Shown here in pieces: positions 21,566 through 31,243 of a DNA stretch of 64,000 nt (positions within the stretch are counted from its first letter, which is position 1; each line of letters starts with the position of its first letter). Made by a program: the position numbers and the translations under genes. Origin of the DNA: Mesorhizobium koreense (GTDB lineage: Bacteria > Pseudomonadota > Alphaproteobacteria > Rhizobiales > Rhizobiaceae); assembly GCF_031656215.1 (NCBI RefSeq), contig NZ_CP134228.1, positions 1,755,001-1,819,000 of the forward strand. The letters are read 5' to 3'. The notes beneath the pieces were generated by a model that was not told where the DNA came from, did not search any database, and saw only the letters and a program-made list of their open reading frames with translations.

Positions 21566-21583
21566 TCGAACCGATCGGTTCGA
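21566..21583. promoter_or_regulatory. Probable TetR operator 2 (perfect 18-bp palindrome)
   Basis: TCGAACCGATCGGTTCGA is a perfect palindrome centred between the divergent emrA and tetR genes. It carries the GAACCG half-site also present 56 bases away in operator 1, as expected for a TetR dimer controlling both promoters. Confidence 0.8.
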
Positions 21584-21632
21584 AAAAAAATTTCCGAAAT
21601 GGAAATTCGGGCGGATTTCCGGGGCAGAAAAA

Positions 21633-22361
21633 ATGGAGCGCGAACTTAAATTGGAGCTTGAGAAGACCGTGACGGATGCTTGTCCGTTTGCGCCGGAAGG
21701 CGTGAGGAGAGGGCGTCCGGCAGCGGGACAGGACCCTGTCAAGCGCAAGCAGATTATCGACGGCGCGCGCCGCGTCTTCATCGACATGGGCTTCGATGCT
21801 GCCTCGATGAACGACATCACCCGCGAGGCGGGCGTGTCCAAGGGCACGATCTATGTCTATTTCGCCAACAAGGAAGAGCTTTTCGAGGCGATCGTCGAGG
21901 AGGAGCGCGGCTCCATCTTCAACAATCTCTATGGCGCGCTGGAAAGCGGTGGCAGCCTGCGTGAGACGCTGATCAATTTCGGCATGGCGCTGTCGTTCAA
22001 GATAACCTGCGACAAGGTCATCAGCGCGCAGCGCACGATTATCGGCGTCTCGGAGCGGATGCCCGACCTCGGCAAGCGCTTCTACGAGCGCGGACCGATG
22101 CACGGACACAAGATCTTCATGGATTTCCTCGAGGTGGCCGCAAAAAAGGGCCTGCTCGACATGGAGGATGTCTCGCTGGCGGCGTTCCAGTTCACCGATC
22201 TCGCGCTCGCCGGCCTTTTCCGTCAGTGCATCTTCGCCTACCGCAGCGACCCGCCGAGCGAGGAGGAGATGCGCTATGTCGTGACGGCAGGCGTCGATGT
22301 CTTTCTCAAGGCATATGGAACCGAGAAGCTGCGGCGGCAGATGGCTGGAGAGAAGAACTAG
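21633..22361 (+). CDS. TetR-family transcriptional regulator
   Basis: A 242-aa repressor with an N-terminal helix-turn-helix domain (about residues 40-86: [47 protein letters not shown]) and a helical ligand domain of the TetR_C type. It is divergent from emrAB, with two shared palindromes between, so it most likely represses the pump and itself. Its stop shares bases with the stop of the convergent engB gene (22358-22361). Confidence 0.92.
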   Translation: MERELKLELEKTVTDACPFAPEGVRRGRPAAGQDPVKRKQIIDGARRVFIDMGFDAASMNDITREAGVSKGTIYVYFANKEELFEAIVEEERGSIFNNLYGALESGGSLRETLINFGMALSFKITCDKVISAQRTIIGVSERMPDLGKRFYERGPMHGHKIFMDFLEVAAKKGLLDMEDVSLAAFQFTDLALAGLFRQCIFAYRSDPPSEEEMRYVVTAGVDVFLKAYGTEKLRRQMAGEKN

Positions 22362-23011
22362 GCCGTAGCCGTCAGGATCGCCGCGCGGAGATCGTCGATG
22401 CCCTGTCCCTTCTCGGACGAGGTGGCGATCACCTCCGGATAGGCGGCCGGGCGCTTCCTGATCTTTTCCAGCGTTTCCGAAACCAGCCTCTCGACGGCGG
22501 GCGGCTTGATCTTGTCGATCTTGGTCAGCACGAGCTGATAGGAGACCGCCGCGCGATCGAGCAGGTCCATGACCTCGCCGTCGATCGTTTTCACGCCATG
22601 ACGCGCGTCGATCAGGAGATAGACACGCTTCAGCGTTACGCGGCCGCGCAGATAGTCGAAGACGAGTTTCGTCCAGCGGTCGACCTCGTCCTTCGGCGCC
22701 TTGGCGAAGCCGTATCCCGGCATGTCGACCAGCGCCAGCGGCGGCAGGTCGTTCGCCGCGCCCGAAAACCCGTCCGGCACGAAATAGTTGAGTTCCTGTG
22801 TGCGGCCGGGCGTGTTGGAGGTGCGCGCCAGCGCCTTCATGCCGACGAGCGCGTTGATGAGCGACGACTTGCCGACATTCGACCGGCCGGCGAACGCGAT
22901 CTCCGGCGGCCCCTCCGGCGGCAGGAACTTCATCGCCGGAACGCCGCGGATGAACACGAAGGGTCGCCCGAACGGCGCCGCGGCGATTGTCTGCGAACCT
23001 CTATCCTTCAC
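22358..23011 (-). CDS. engB: Ribosome biogenesis GTPase EngB/YihA
   Basis: A 217-aa essential GTPase of 50S subunit assembly. G1 is [10 protein letters not shown]3 [10 protein letters not shown]4 TKID and G5 near SSEKGQG. The start is taken as GTG 23011, which overlaps the acetyltransferase stop as GTGA and gives the usual N-terminal extension ending in [13 protein letters not shown]. In other Rhizobiales it lies downstream of yidC; here an acetyltransferase and a repeat lie between. Confidence 0.92.
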   Translation of the reverse strand: MKDRGSQTIAAAPFGRPFVFIRGVPAMKFLPPEGPPEIAFAGRSNVGKSSLINALVGMKALARTSNTPGRTQELNYFVPDGFSGAANDLPPLALVDMPGYGFAKAPKDEVDRWTKLVFDYLRGRVTLKRVYLLIDARHGVKTIDGEVMDLLDRAAVSYQLVLTKIDKIKPPAVERLVSETLEKIRKRPAAYPEVIATSSEKGQGIDDLRAAILTATA

Positions 23012-23655
23012 GATGCGGCTTCCAGCTTTTCGATATCCACGCCGGCGATCGTATCGACATTGCGCATGATCCTGTCGATCGGCCAATGCCACCAGGCGAC
23101 CGCCAGGAGGCGCGATACCGTCGCCTCGTCGAACCGCATCCTTACCACGCGCGCGGGATTGCCGGCGACGATCGCATAGGGTGGCACGTCGCGCGACACG
23201 ACGGCTCTTGCGGCGACGATGGCGCCGTCGCCGATCGTAATCCCGGGCAGCACCATGGCTTCGGTACCGAACCAGACATCGTTGCCGACGATCGTGTCGC
23301 CGCGGAAGCCGGCTTCGACCGAGCCGTCGTCCCAGGCCGCGCGGGCATCGCCGCCGAGGATGCCGAAGGGATAGGTGGAGAAGCCGCGCATGTCGTGGTT
23401 GGCGCCGTTCATGATGAAGCGCGTGTCGGCGGCGATCGCGCAGAACCTGCCGATGACCAGCCGATCGCCAATGAATTCGAAATGGTAGAGGACGCACTGT
23501 TCCTCGAAGCGCTCCGGCCCGAGCGGATCGTCGTAATAGGTGAAATCGCCGATCTCGATGGTCGGCCGCGTCACCAGCGGCTTCAGGAAGCCGCAGCGCT
23601 TCTGGTCGGGCATCGGATGGATGGTGTTCGGGTCGGGAAGCGGCATGGAAGGCAC
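23008..23655 (-). CDS. CatB-type hexapeptide acetyltransferase
   Basis: A 215-aa left-handed beta-helix acyltransferase of the xenobiotic acetyltransferase (XAT/CatB/Vat) group. The catalytic histidine sits in [15 protein letters not shown] (about residue 86), and hexapeptide repeats follow ([32 protein letters not shown]). Relatives acetylate chloramphenicol or streptogramins, but many chromosomal members have unknown substrates, so resistance should not be assumed. It overlaps engB by four bases. Confidence 0.88.
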   Translation of the reverse strand: MPSMPLPDPNTIHPMPDQKRCGFLKPLVTRPTIEIGDFTYYDDPLGPERFEEQCVLYHFEFIGDRLVIGRFCAIAADTRFIMNGANHDMRGFSTYPFGILGGDARAAWDDGSVEAGFRGDTIVGNDVWFGTEAMVLPGITIGDGAIVAARAVVSRDVPPYAIVAGNPARVVRMRFDEATVSRLLAVAWWHWPIDRIMRNVDTIAGVDIEKLEAAS

Positions 23656-23670
23656 CTGTGGCGGTTATTG

Positions 23671-23779
23671 GTGCGTGGTTCGAGGCTCGCTTCGCTCGCA
23701 CCTCACCATGAGGGAGGTCTAGCGCCGACGGTCCTCATCCTGAGGCGCGAACCCGAAAGGTGAGCCTCGAAGGACGCAC
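23671..23779. repeat. Palindromic repeat, family D, copy 2
   Basis: Outer arms GTGCGTGGTTCGAGGCTCGC and GTGAGCCTCGAAGGACGCAC flank inner arms CACCATGAGG and CCTCATCCTGAGG. It lies between yidC and the acetyltransferase and belongs to the family of 18568-18662. Confidence 0.85.
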
Positions 23780-23796
23780 ACACAGAAGACGCCGGC

Positions 23797-25656
23797 CTAT
23801 TCGGCCGGCTTGGGCTTCTTCTTGCGCGAGAACAGCGTCTTCAGATTGTTACCGAGTTCGATCGGAACGCCCTGGCGTTTCATGATGATGCCCTGCTGCA
23901 GGATCGAAAGCGAGTTGTTCCAGGCGTAGTAGATGACCAGCCCCGCGGGAAAGTTCGCCATCATGATGGTGAAGACGACCGGCATCCAGTTGAAGATCAT
24001 CGCCTGGGTCGGGTCGGGCGGCGTCGGATTCATGCGCATCTGCATGAACATGGTGACGCCGAGGATCAGCGCCCAGACGCCCAGATGCGGCAGGAAGGCC
24101 GGCGGCGTGTAGGGCAGGAGCCCGAACAGGTTGAAGACCGAGGTCGGGTCGGGCGCGGCGAGGTCGTGGATCCAGCCGTAGAACGGCGCATGCCGCATCT
24201 CGATGGTGATGTAGAGCACCTTGTAGAGCGCGAAGAAGACCGGCACCTGAAGGAGCATCGGCCAGCAGCCGGCGATCGGGTTGATCTTCTCCTTCTTGTA
24301 AAGCTCCATCAGCGCCTGCTGCTGCTTCATCTTGTCGTCCGCGTATTTCTCGCGGAGTTCCGCCATCGCCGGCTGCACCAGCTTCATCTTCGCCATGGAG
24401 GCGTAGGATTTGTTGGCGAGCGGGAAGAAGGCGAGCTTCAGGATGACCGTGGTGGCGATGATGGCCAGGCCGAAATTGCCGAAGAACTTGTAGAGCGTGT
24501 CGATCAGCCAGAACATCGGCTTGGTGATGAAATAGAACCACCCCCAGTCGATGAGCAGGTCGAACTGCCTGATATGGCGGTCCTTCTCATACTGGTTGAT
24601 CGTTCCGACCTGCTTGGCGCCGGCGAAGACGAGCGATTCTACGCTGGTCGTCTGGCCCGGCGCGATCTTGATCGGATCGGTGAGATAATCCGACTGGTAG
24701 CGCGGCCTGCCGTCGCTGAAATAGTTGAAATGCGGCTGGAAAGCCTGTTTCTCCGGCGGCACCAGCGCGACGGCCCAGTATTTGTCGGTGATGCCCAGCC
24801 AGCCGTCGTCCGACTTGCCAGGCGTGACCTGCTTTTCCTCCTCGATCTTGGAGTATTTGATTTCCTGGAGGCCCTCCTTGCCGGTCACGCCGATGAGGCC
24901 TTCATGGAGGACGTAGCTCGAACGGTCGTCCGGCTTGTTGAAGCGCGTGACGCGGCCGTAATTCGACAGCGACACCGGCTGGCTGCCGGCGTTGGTGACG
25001 CTGTCGTCGATGGTGAACATGTATTTGTCGTCGACGGAGATGGTCCGCTTGAAGGTCAGGCCCTTGTCGTTGGTGTAAGTCAGCGTAACCGGCGTCGAAG
25101 GCGTCAGTGTCGAATTGCCCTCGACGGTCCACACCGTCGTCGGTCCCGGCACCTGGCCGGTCTGGTCGCTGCCGACGAAGCCGATCTCGGCATAGTACCC
25201 ATCCGGCAGGCCGGCGGGGTTGAGCAGTTCGATATTGGGCGAATTCTTGTCGACCGTCTCGCGATAGTGTTTCAGCACCAGATCATCGAGGCGCGCGCCG
25301 GTGAGGCTGATCGAGCCCGAAAGGCTCGGCGTGTCGATCTTGACACGCTTTGTGTCGGCGACGCTCTCGGCGCGGTTGGCCTGCACTTTCTCCTGGGAGG
25401 ATTGGCCCGGCACGTTGGCATTGGGAGCGGCCGGCGCCGCCTGGCCGGCGGTCTGGCTGGTCGCTGCCTGGTTTGAGGCGCCCTGCTGGCCGGCCGAAGC
25501 CTCAGCCTGCTTCTTGGCCTGTTCCGTGCGCTGCTGCTCGACCTGCGCGGCCTGACGCTGATGCTCGATGCGCGGGTTCATGTAGAACACCTGCCACAGC
25601 GTCAGGATCAGGATCGAAAGCGCGATCGTGATGAAGAAATTGCGTTGGTTTTCCAT
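23797..25656 (-). CDS. yidC: Membrane protein insertase YidC
   Basis: A 619-aa inner-membrane insertase. It has an N-terminal membrane anchor (about residues 6-25), a Gln/Ala-rich linker, a large periplasmic beta-sandwich domain (about 110-375) and the conserved OxaA core of five membrane helices (about 385-590) with AGCWPMLLQVPVFFALYKVL. It inserts and folds membrane proteins with or without Sec. It follows rnpA by eight bases in the rpmH-rnpA-yidC operon. Confidence 0.97.
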   Translation of the reverse strand: MENQRNFFITIALSILILTLWQVFYMNPRIEHQRQAAQVEQQRTEQAKKQAEASAGQQGASNQAATSQTAGQAAPAAPNANVPGQSSQEKVQANRAESVADTKRVKIDTPSLSGSISLTGARLDDLVLKHYRETVDKNSPNIELLNPAGLPDGYYAEIGFVGSDQTGQVPGPTTVWTVEGNSTLTPSTPVTLTYTNDKGLTFKRTISVDDKYMFTIDDSVTNAGSQPVSLSNYGRVTRFNKPDDRSSYVLHEGLIGVTGKEGLQEIKYSKIEEEKQVTPGKSDDGWLGITDKYWAVALVPPEKQAFQPHFNYFSDGRPRYQSDYLTDPIKIAPGQTTSVESLVFAGAKQVGTINQYEKDRHIRQFDLLIDWGWFYFITKPMFWLIDTLYKFFGNFGLAIIATTVILKLAFFPLANKSYASMAKMKLVQPAMAELREKYADDKMKQQQALMELYKKEKINPIAGCWPMLLQVPVFFALYKVLYITIEMRHAPFYGWIHDLAAPDPTSVFNLFGLLPYTPPAFLPHLGVWALILGVTMFMQMRMNPTPPDPTQAMIFNWMPVVFTIMMANFPAGLVIYYAWNNSLSILQQGIIMKRQGVPIELGNNLKTLFSRKKKPKPAE

Positions 25657-25664
25657 AAGAGGTT

Positions 25665-26048
25665 CTACGGTTTCCTGCTTATGCGCCGCGAAAGCTCGGC
25701 CTTGAGCGCGCCGAATGGGACGTCCAGTATGTCCCGCCTGCCAACGATGACATAATCGTTGCCGTCCGCCGTGTCACCGGCGGCATGCGTCCTTACCGCC
25801 TCTTTCAGCCGCCGGCGGATGCGGTTTCTTGTCACCGCGTTGCCGACCTTCTTCGTGACCGTGAAGCCGACCCTCGGTTCTCCGCCGTCGCCACGCTCGA
25901 GCACCTCGAGGAGAAAAAGCCGTCCACGCCGTTTCTCGCCCTGGCGCACGGCCAGGAATTCCGCGCGTTTCCTGAGCCGACCGTAAGGCCGCATGCCGGC
26001 CGCAGGCGTTTTGCTCTTCTCGTCGGCGGTGTGCGGTTCGACAGGCAT
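25665..26048 (-). CDS. rnpA: Ribonuclease P protein component RnpA
   Basis: A 127-aa basic protein that assists RNase P RNA in maturing tRNA 5' ends. The RNR signature is present as [18 protein letters not shown] (about residues 70-87). The N-terminal extension is longer than usual by some 20 residues, so an internal start such as the methionine at residue 19 is possible. It lies between rpmH and yidC, the standard bacterial order. Confidence 0.95.
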   Translation of the reverse strand: MPVEPHTADEKSKTPAAGMRPYGRLRKRAEFLAVRQGEKRRGRLFLLEVLERGDGGEPRVGFTVTKKVGNAVTRNRIRRRLKEAVRTHAAGDTADGNDYVIVGRRDILDVPFGALKAELSRRISRKP

Positions 26049-26118
26049 CCGCCCGGCCGGTTCATGCCGGAACGATCCGCGACCGGAATTGCCGCGATGT
26101 CCGGCCGAAGGGCACGCT

Positions 26119-26253
26119 TCAGGCCGAAAGACGCTTGCGGCCGCGCGTGCGGCGCGCTGTAATGACCCTACGGCCGCCCTTGGTGGCCATGCGCGCGCGG
26201 AAGCCGTGGCGCCGCTTGCGGACGAGCTTGGATGGTTGATAGGTACGCTTCAT
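26119..26253 (-). CDS. rpmH: 50S ribosomal protein L34
   Basis: A 44-aa very basic protein with the universal L34 sequence ([20 protein letters not shown]... ending GRKRLSA). It lies 70 bases upstream of rnpA, in the canonical operon. The promoter should be in the A/T-richer stretch after 26253. Confidence 0.97.
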   Translation of the reverse strand: MKRTYQPSKLVRKRRHGFRARMATKGGRRVITARRTRGRKRLSA

Positions 26254-27132
26254 TTATTTGACTACCGCGGCGTGCGGCCCTTCTTGGTTCTGTTCAGGCC
26301 TGTTCAAGCCTGCCTATGCTCGGGGAACGGGAGCTGACCGTCCGTTTCGGCGCAACAACAAAAGCGCCGGGCGAACGGCCCGAACGTGCGGCGGCTTATA
26401 GAAACGCGGTTCGCGGAAGTCAACCGGGCGATAGGGTGGCGAAGGATGGAAAACGCCGCCGTTATTCTGATTCCGGCAGTGCGCAGCGATAGCGAAGGGC
26501 GGAGGCGGCGACCCAATACGCGCGCGTCCCAGCGGGCGGCCGCAAGGACGCACGTAATTTACTAGATGAGCGAGCCTGCGGCCGCCCGTCTTTCCCGAGT
26601 GAACAATGGCCAGATCGGAAACGAGGCGTGGCGAGGATGAGGCATATTTGGAAGGCAAATGCGGATAATCCTCTGCTCCTTCGCACCCCCCTCTGTCCTG
26701 CCGGACATCTCCCCCTCAAGGGGGGAGATCGGCTGTCACCACCGCTTTCGCAAACCTTCAAAGCTGCAGGAAAGGGTGTAAGCGGCACGGCCGGCTGATC
26801 TCCCCCCTTGAGGGGGAGATGTGCGGCAGGACAGAGGGGGGTGCAAAGGGGCAGAGGACAAGCAACGATGTCCACAACGACAATGAGCTTCAGGCACACG
26901 CATCCCACAAGCGCCCGACCGGGCGTCGCGGCATGTGCCGCGCCCCCGCGGAGCCCAGCCGCGCCAGCGGCGTACGGGCGTGAGCGAGAAGAAGATACAC
27001 GAAAGGGTGAGAGCGGCCGCCGGGGGGCTCAAATGCGGGTGAGGGAAGTGCAAATCACTTGCCCGTAAGGTGCCCTTCCTTCACTGGTAGGCGGCAGTTC
27101 ATGAAAACCTCACCGGTCAGGAGCGGCGAATA
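26254..27132. other. Large intergenic region between divergent rpmH and the TVP38 gene
   Basis: This gap of about 880 bases has no convincing gene. It contains a hairpin with 11-base arms (GGGCGGCCGCA at 26534-26544 and TGCGGCCGCCC at 26577-26587), the family C repeat at 26683-26844, and presumably promoters for the two flanking operons. Open frames on the minus strand here cross the repeat and are low-complexity. Confidence 0.6.
26683..26844. repeat. Intergenic inverted repeat, family C
   Basis: Outer arms GCACCCCCCTCTGTCCTGCC and GGCAGGACAGAGGGGGGTGC pair perfectly over 20 bases, and inner arms ATCTCCCCCTCAAGGGG and its complement extend the stem. It occupies the large rpmH upstream gap. 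Confidence 0.88.
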
Positions 27133-27951
27133 ATGGCGCAAAGCGCGCTCGATGAAGATCGGATGGCGGACCGTCCGCCGGACGCGACGTCCACGCGTTC
27201 GCGCCGGCCCGCGGCCGTTGGCAGCGCCGTCGATCCTCGCCGGAACTGGCGGCGGTTTTTGCCGCTTCTTCTGATCGTCGCCTGCCTCGCTACCGGCTAT
27301 GCGCTTGGCTGGCAACGCTATCTGACGCTCGACTATCTAGCCGCGAGCCGCCTTGCGCTGAAAGAGACGGTTGCCGACAATCCCGCTGCCGCGGCGATTG
27401 CCTTCACAGGCCTCTATACGCTGGTGGTGGCGCTTTCCATTCCCGCCGCGTCGATCCTGACCATTTTCGCCGGCTTCCTTTTCGGCTGGTTTCCAGGTGG
27501 CATCCTCGTCGCGGTCGCGGCGACGGCGGGTGCCACCGTGCTCTTCCTCGCTGCACGGACGGCCTTCGGCGATTTCCTGCGCGAGCGGGCAGGCAAGCGC
27601 GTCCTGCGGCTGGCGGAGGGCTTCGAGAAGGACGCGTTCGGCTATCTTCTGGCGCTCAGGCTGGCGCCCGTCTTTCCCTTCTTCGTCGTCAACATCGCGC
27701 CGGCCTTCTTCCATGTTCGGCTCCGCACCTATCTGGCGGCGACCTTTCTCGGCATCCTGCCGGGCACCTTCGTCTATGCCTATCTCGGCAGGAGCATCGA
27801 CGCGGTGCTGACGGAAGCGCACTTGGCCGGCCGTGCGGTCGGCCTTGCCGATCTGGTGTCGTCCCGGGTCACCGTTGCCTTCCTGCTGCTGGCATTGATC
27901 GCCTTGCTGCCGGTGGCGGTGCGGACGCTCAGGCGCCGCCGACGGCCCTGA
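27133..27951 (+). CDS. TVP38/TMEM64 (VTT-domain) membrane protein
   Basis: A 272-aa inner-membrane protein of the VTT/DedA-like superfamily. After a cytosolic N-terminus of about 38 residues come five to six hydrophobic segments, with the family stretch IFAGFLFGWFPGGILVAVAATAGAT (about residues 112-136) and the region LAPVFPFFVVNIAPAFFHV. Such proteins are linked to lipid handling, but the activity of this branch is unsettled. It precedes the flavin disulfide reductase by 32 bases, a pairing seen in many bacteria. Confidence 0.88.
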   Translation: MAQSALDEDRMADRPPDATSTRSRRPAAVGSAVDPRRNWRRFLPLLLIVACLATGYALGWQRYLTLDYLAASRLALKETVADNPAAAAIAFTGLYTLVVALSIPAASILTIFAGFLFGWFPGGILVAVAATAGATVLFLAARTAFGDFLRERAGKRVLRLAEGFEKDAFGYLLALRLAPVFPFFVVNIAPAFFHVRLRTYLAATFLGILPGTFVYAYLGRSIDAVLTEAHLAGRAVGLADLVSSRVTVAFLLLALIALLPVAVRTLRRRRRP

Positions 27952-27983
27952 GCGACGGGGCGGGGAGACCGGCGGGGCGGGCG

Positions 27984-29423
27984 ATGACGGAAACCCTTAT
28001 ACCGGACATCTGCGTGATCGGCGCCGGATCGGGCGGGCTGACCGTTGCCGCGGCGGCGGCCCAGTTCGGCGCGCCGGTGGTGCTTGTCGAAAAAGGACTG
28101 ATGGGGGGCGACTGCCTCAACTTCGGCTGCGTCCCCTCCAAGGCGCTGATCGCGGCGGCGAAGGCGGCGCACCGCCAGCGCAACGTCTCGGCTTTCGGGG
28201 TGGCGGACGTCGTTCCCGAGATCGATTTCGCCAGGGTCCACCGGCACATCCGCGAAGTGATCGATGCCATCGCGCCCAACGATTCCGTCGAGCGCTTCAC
28301 CGCGCTTGGCGTCAGGGTCGTCGCGGGCGCGGCGCGCTTCAAGGACAGGAATACGGTGGTGGTAAGCTCCAATGGGAGCGATCACGAAATCCATGCCCGG
28401 CGCTTCGTCCTCGCCACCGGCTCTTCTCCGTTCGTACCGGGAATCCCGGGACTGGAAGAGGTCGGATACCTGACCAACGAGACGGTTTTCGATCTTGCCG
28501 AGCGGCCGGGCCACCTGGTCGTCATCGGCGGGGGGCCGCTCGGTATGGAACTAGCCGAGGCACATCGCCGGCTCGGCGCGAAGGTGACCGTGCTGGAGGC
28601 GGCAAGCGTGCTTTCACGGGAGGATCCCGAACTGGCGGCGGTCGTTCGGGACGCGCTTCGGCGCGAGGGCGTGATCATCCACGAAAGGGTGCGCGTCGTC
28701 GGCGTGGAGCGGAAGGCGGATGGCGGCATCCGGGTTGGAGCGGAGACGGATACCTGCGCCCTCGCCGTCGATGGCACGCATATATTGGTGGCGGCCGGGC
28801 GGACCGCCAATATCGAGGGACTCGATCTCGAAAAAGCGGGGATTGCCTTCGATCGCAAGGGCATAAGGGTCGATCGTCGATTGCGCTCGACCAATCGGCG
28901 CGTCTACGCGATCGGCGACGTCGCCGGCGGGCCGCAATTCACCCATGCCGCCAACTATCATGCCGGGCTTGTGCTGCGCGCGCTCCTGTTCCGCCTGCCG
29001 GCAGCCGAGAACCGGCTCATCGTGCCGCGCGTCACCTATACGGATCCGGAACTGGCGCATGTGGGGCTTTTGGAGGAGGAAGCGCGCAAGGCGCATGGCG
29101 CCGTGCGCGTGCTGAAATCGCCCTATGCCGGGAACGACCGCGCGCAGACCGAAAGGCGGACCGAGGGCTTCATAAAGCTGGTGGCGGGCCGGCGCGGCCG
29201 CATCCTCGGCGTTTCGATCGTCGGCGCGGGAGCAGGCGACATGATCGGTTTCTGGGCGCTGGCGCTGTCGAAGAGGATGAGCGTTCGCGACATTGCCGGT
29301 TATGTCGCGCCCTATCCGACCTTAGGGGAAATTGGCAAGCGCGCGGCACTGGCCTATTTTTCGGATACAACCCGAAATGGGTGGGTGCGCCGGCTTGTCG
29401 GGTTCCTGCGGAGGTTCGGCTGA
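27984..29423 (+). CDS. FAD-dependent disulfide oxidoreductase (mercuric reductase-like)
   Basis: A 479-aa class I pyridine nucleotide-disulfide reductase. The N-terminal FAD motif GAGSGG, the redox pair C44-LNFG-C49 in GGDCLNFGCVPSK, the NAD(P)H motif VVIGGGPLGMELAEAHRRLG and a C-terminal dimer domain are visible. It lacks an N-terminal heavy-metal domain and a visible C-terminal vicinal cysteine pair, so mercury reduction is unlikely; the substrate is unknown. Confidence 0.88.
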   Translation: MTETLIPDICVIGAGSGGLTVAAAAAQFGAPVVLVEKGLMGGDCLNFGCVPSKALIAAAKAAHRQRNVSAFGVADVVPEIDFARVHRHIREVIDAIAPNDSVERFTALGVRVVAGAARFKDRNTVVVSSNGSDHEIHARRFVLATGSSPFVPGIPGLEEVGYLTNETVFDLAERPGHLVVIGGGPLGMELAEAHRRLGAKVTVLEAASVLSREDPELAAVVRDALRREGVIIHERVRVVGVERKADGGIRVGAETDTCALAVDGTHILVAAGRTANIEGLDLEKAGIAFDRKGIRVDRRLRSTNRRVYAIGDVAGGPQFTHAANYHAGLVLRALLFRLPAAENRLIVPRVTYTDPELAHVGLLEEEARKAHGAVRVLKSPYAGNDRAQTERRTEGFIKLVAGRRGRILGVSIVGAGAGDMIGFWALALSKRMSVRDIAGYVAPYPTLGEIGKRAALAYFSDTTRNGWVRRLVGFLRRFG

Positions 29424-29457
29424 TGAAAGCCGGCGTCCGCCGTGGAAGCGGAAGAAG

Positions 29458-30951
29458 ATGATGGAGAAGCAGGACGAGAGCCGGGATAAGGAGGCCGAGC
29501 CGGCCCTTGCCGACAGCGTGCCGCTGACACGTGGCCTGTCGACCAAGCTTCTTCTTCTGACCATTCTTTTCGTGCTCATCGCCGAAGTCCTGATCTTCGT
29601 GCCGTCGATCGCCAATTTCCGGCTGACATGGATGCAGCAGAAGCTCGGCACCGCGGCGGCCGTCGGTGTCGCGCTGGTGCAGGGCAAGCCGGACATGCTG
29701 AGCCGTTCTGCCCAGGACGAGCTTCTGATGGCGCTCGACGCAAGGGCCATCGCGGTGCGCGACGCCGGCGAATCGCATGTGCTCGTGGTGTCGAGGATGC
29801 CGCCGCATGTCGACGAGCAGATCGACATCAACCACATCGGCGCATGGGCTGCTATCGCCGGGGCCATCGATACGGCTCTCTTCGGCGGCGACCGGATGCT
29901 GAGAATCTACGGCAAGGTCGGTGAAAGCGATATGGGCTTCGAGCTCATCATCCCCGACGAAGGGCTGCGCCGGGCGATGATGGTCTATGCGCGGAACATC
30001 GCGCTTCTGTCGCTGCTCATCTCACTGATAACAGCCGGCCTCGTCTTCTACGCCATCAACCGCATCATGATCCGGCCCATCCGGGAGATGACCCGGTCCA
30101 TGCTCGATTTCGCGCGGGCGCCGGACGATCCGGGCCGCATCATCCACCCCGAGCCGCGTGGCGACGAGTTGGGGGTCGCCGAGCGCGAACTCTCCTCCAT
30201 GCAGGAGAAGCTGCAGAAGACGCTGGCCGGGCAGAAGCACCTTGCCGATCTCGGGCTTGCCGTCTCCAAGATCAACCACGACATGCGCAACGTGCTGGCT
30301 TCCGCGCAACTGATCTCGGACCGGCTGAGCCGTGTCAGGGATCCGTCCGTCCAGGCCTCGGTGCCCAAGCTGGTGCGCTCGCTCAATCGTGCGGTGGCCT
30401 ATACGGAGGGCGTGCTCGCCTACGGGCGTACGCAGGAGGCGCCGCCATCGCGTCGGCGCATACGCCTGCGCCAACTCGTCGAGGAGGTGCGCGATATGCT
30501 CGGCATCGAGGCGGGAAGCGGCATCGAGTTCGAGAACGATGTCGATGCCGGCTTCGAGATCGACGCCGATCCGGAGCAGCTTTTCCGGGTGCTCGCCAAT
30601 CTCAGCCGCAACGCCACCCAGGCGATGGCGGGCGACGCCGGCGCGGAAGTGGTGAAGCGGCTTTCCATAACCGCAACGCGGGCGGGCAGCGTCAGCCGCG
30701 TCATGGTGGCCGACACCGGACCCGGCCTGCCGGCGAAGGCGCGGGAGAATTTGTTCGCCGCCTTCCGCGGCTCCGCGCGCAGCGGCGGCACGGGACTTGG
30801 TCTGGCCATCGCGCAGGAACTGGTGCGCGCGCATGGCGGATCGATCGAACTGGTCGAGAGCGTCGGCGGTCGCACGGTCTTCGCCTTCACCATTCCCGAC
30901 CAGCCCGTGCGCATCGAGGAAGCGCGCAGCGCGCTCAGGCGGCCGGCATGA
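29458..30951 (+). CDS. Membrane sensor histidine kinase
   Basis: A 497-aa sensor kinase. Two membrane segments (about residues 27-50 and 180-205) bracket a periplasmic sensor, followed by a HAMP linker, a HisKA-like dimer domain with H274 in SKINHDMRNVL, and a HATPase_c domain with N box (NLSRNATQAM), G1 DTGPGL and G2 GTGLGL. Start ATG 29458 or 29461 gives no overlap with the reductase upstream. No response regulator is adjacent, so it is an orphan here. Confidence 0.9.
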   Translation: MMEKQDESRDKEAEPALADSVPLTRGLSTKLLLLTILFVLIAEVLIFVPSIANFRLTWMQQKLGTAAAVGVALVQGKPDMLSRSAQDELLMALDARAIAVRDAGESHVLVVSRMPPHVDEQIDINHIGAWAAIAGAIDTALFGGDRMLRIYGKVGESDMGFELIIPDEGLRRAMMVYARNIALLSLLISLITAGLVFYAINRIMIRPIREMTRSMLDFARAPDDPGRIIHPEPRGDELGVAERELSSMQEKLQKTLAGQKHLADLGLAVSKINHDMRNVLASAQLISDRLSRVRDPSVQASVPKLVRSLNRAVAYTEGVLAYGRTQEAPPSRRRIRLRQLVEEVRDMLGIEAGSGIEFENDVDAGFEIDADPEQLFRVLANLSRNATQAMAGDAGAEVVKRLSITATRAGSVSRVMVADTGPGLPAKARENLFAAFRGSARSGGTGLGLAIAQELVRAHGGSIELVESVGGRTVFAFTIPDQPVRIEEARSALRRPA

Positions 30952-31166
30952 GCGGCGTGCGGGTAGATCGGCCGGCCGGGTGCGCCTGGAGGTGTTTCCA
31001 ACGGCGTGGCCGCAGTCCCGCACGCTCATCCGTGCTGCCAAGGTGTGCGCCTGAACTTTTCTTCCGATCGTCTTGCTTTTCGATGCGCCAGTCGCTAGGT
31101 AACCGCGCACGGTTCACCGGGTTGCCTGCATTGCGGTCCGGTTCGGCCCATCCAAGGGCCGGTTGC

Positions 31167-31243
31167 GCGCCCGTAGCTCAGCTGGATAGAGCACCAGACT
31201 ACGAATCTGGGGGTCAGGAGTTCGAATCTCTTCGGGCGCGCCA
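31167..31243 (+). tRNA. tRNA-Arg (ACG)
   Basis: This 77-nt cloverleaf has acceptor GCGCCCG paired with CGGGCGC, anticodon loop CTACGAA giving ACG, and an encoded CCA. It marks the point where gene content changes from core to accessory, and tRNA genes are common integration sites. Confidence 0.97.

Noticed and set aside
23008-23655. Chloramphenicol resistance call
   Set aside because: The fold fits, but it sits among core genes and the group includes many proteins of unknown substrate.
24085-25476. A 463-codon plus-strand frame antisense to yidC
   Set aside because: yidC is a certain core gene on the other strand; the frame has no family features.
26462-26908. Minus-strand frame in the rpmH upstream gap
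   Set aside because: It crosses the family C palindrome, is low in complexity and has no ribosome site.
27984-29423. Mercury resistance gene merA
   Set aside because: The flavin disulfide fold is right, but no heavy-metal domain, C-terminal cysteine pair or other mer genes are present.
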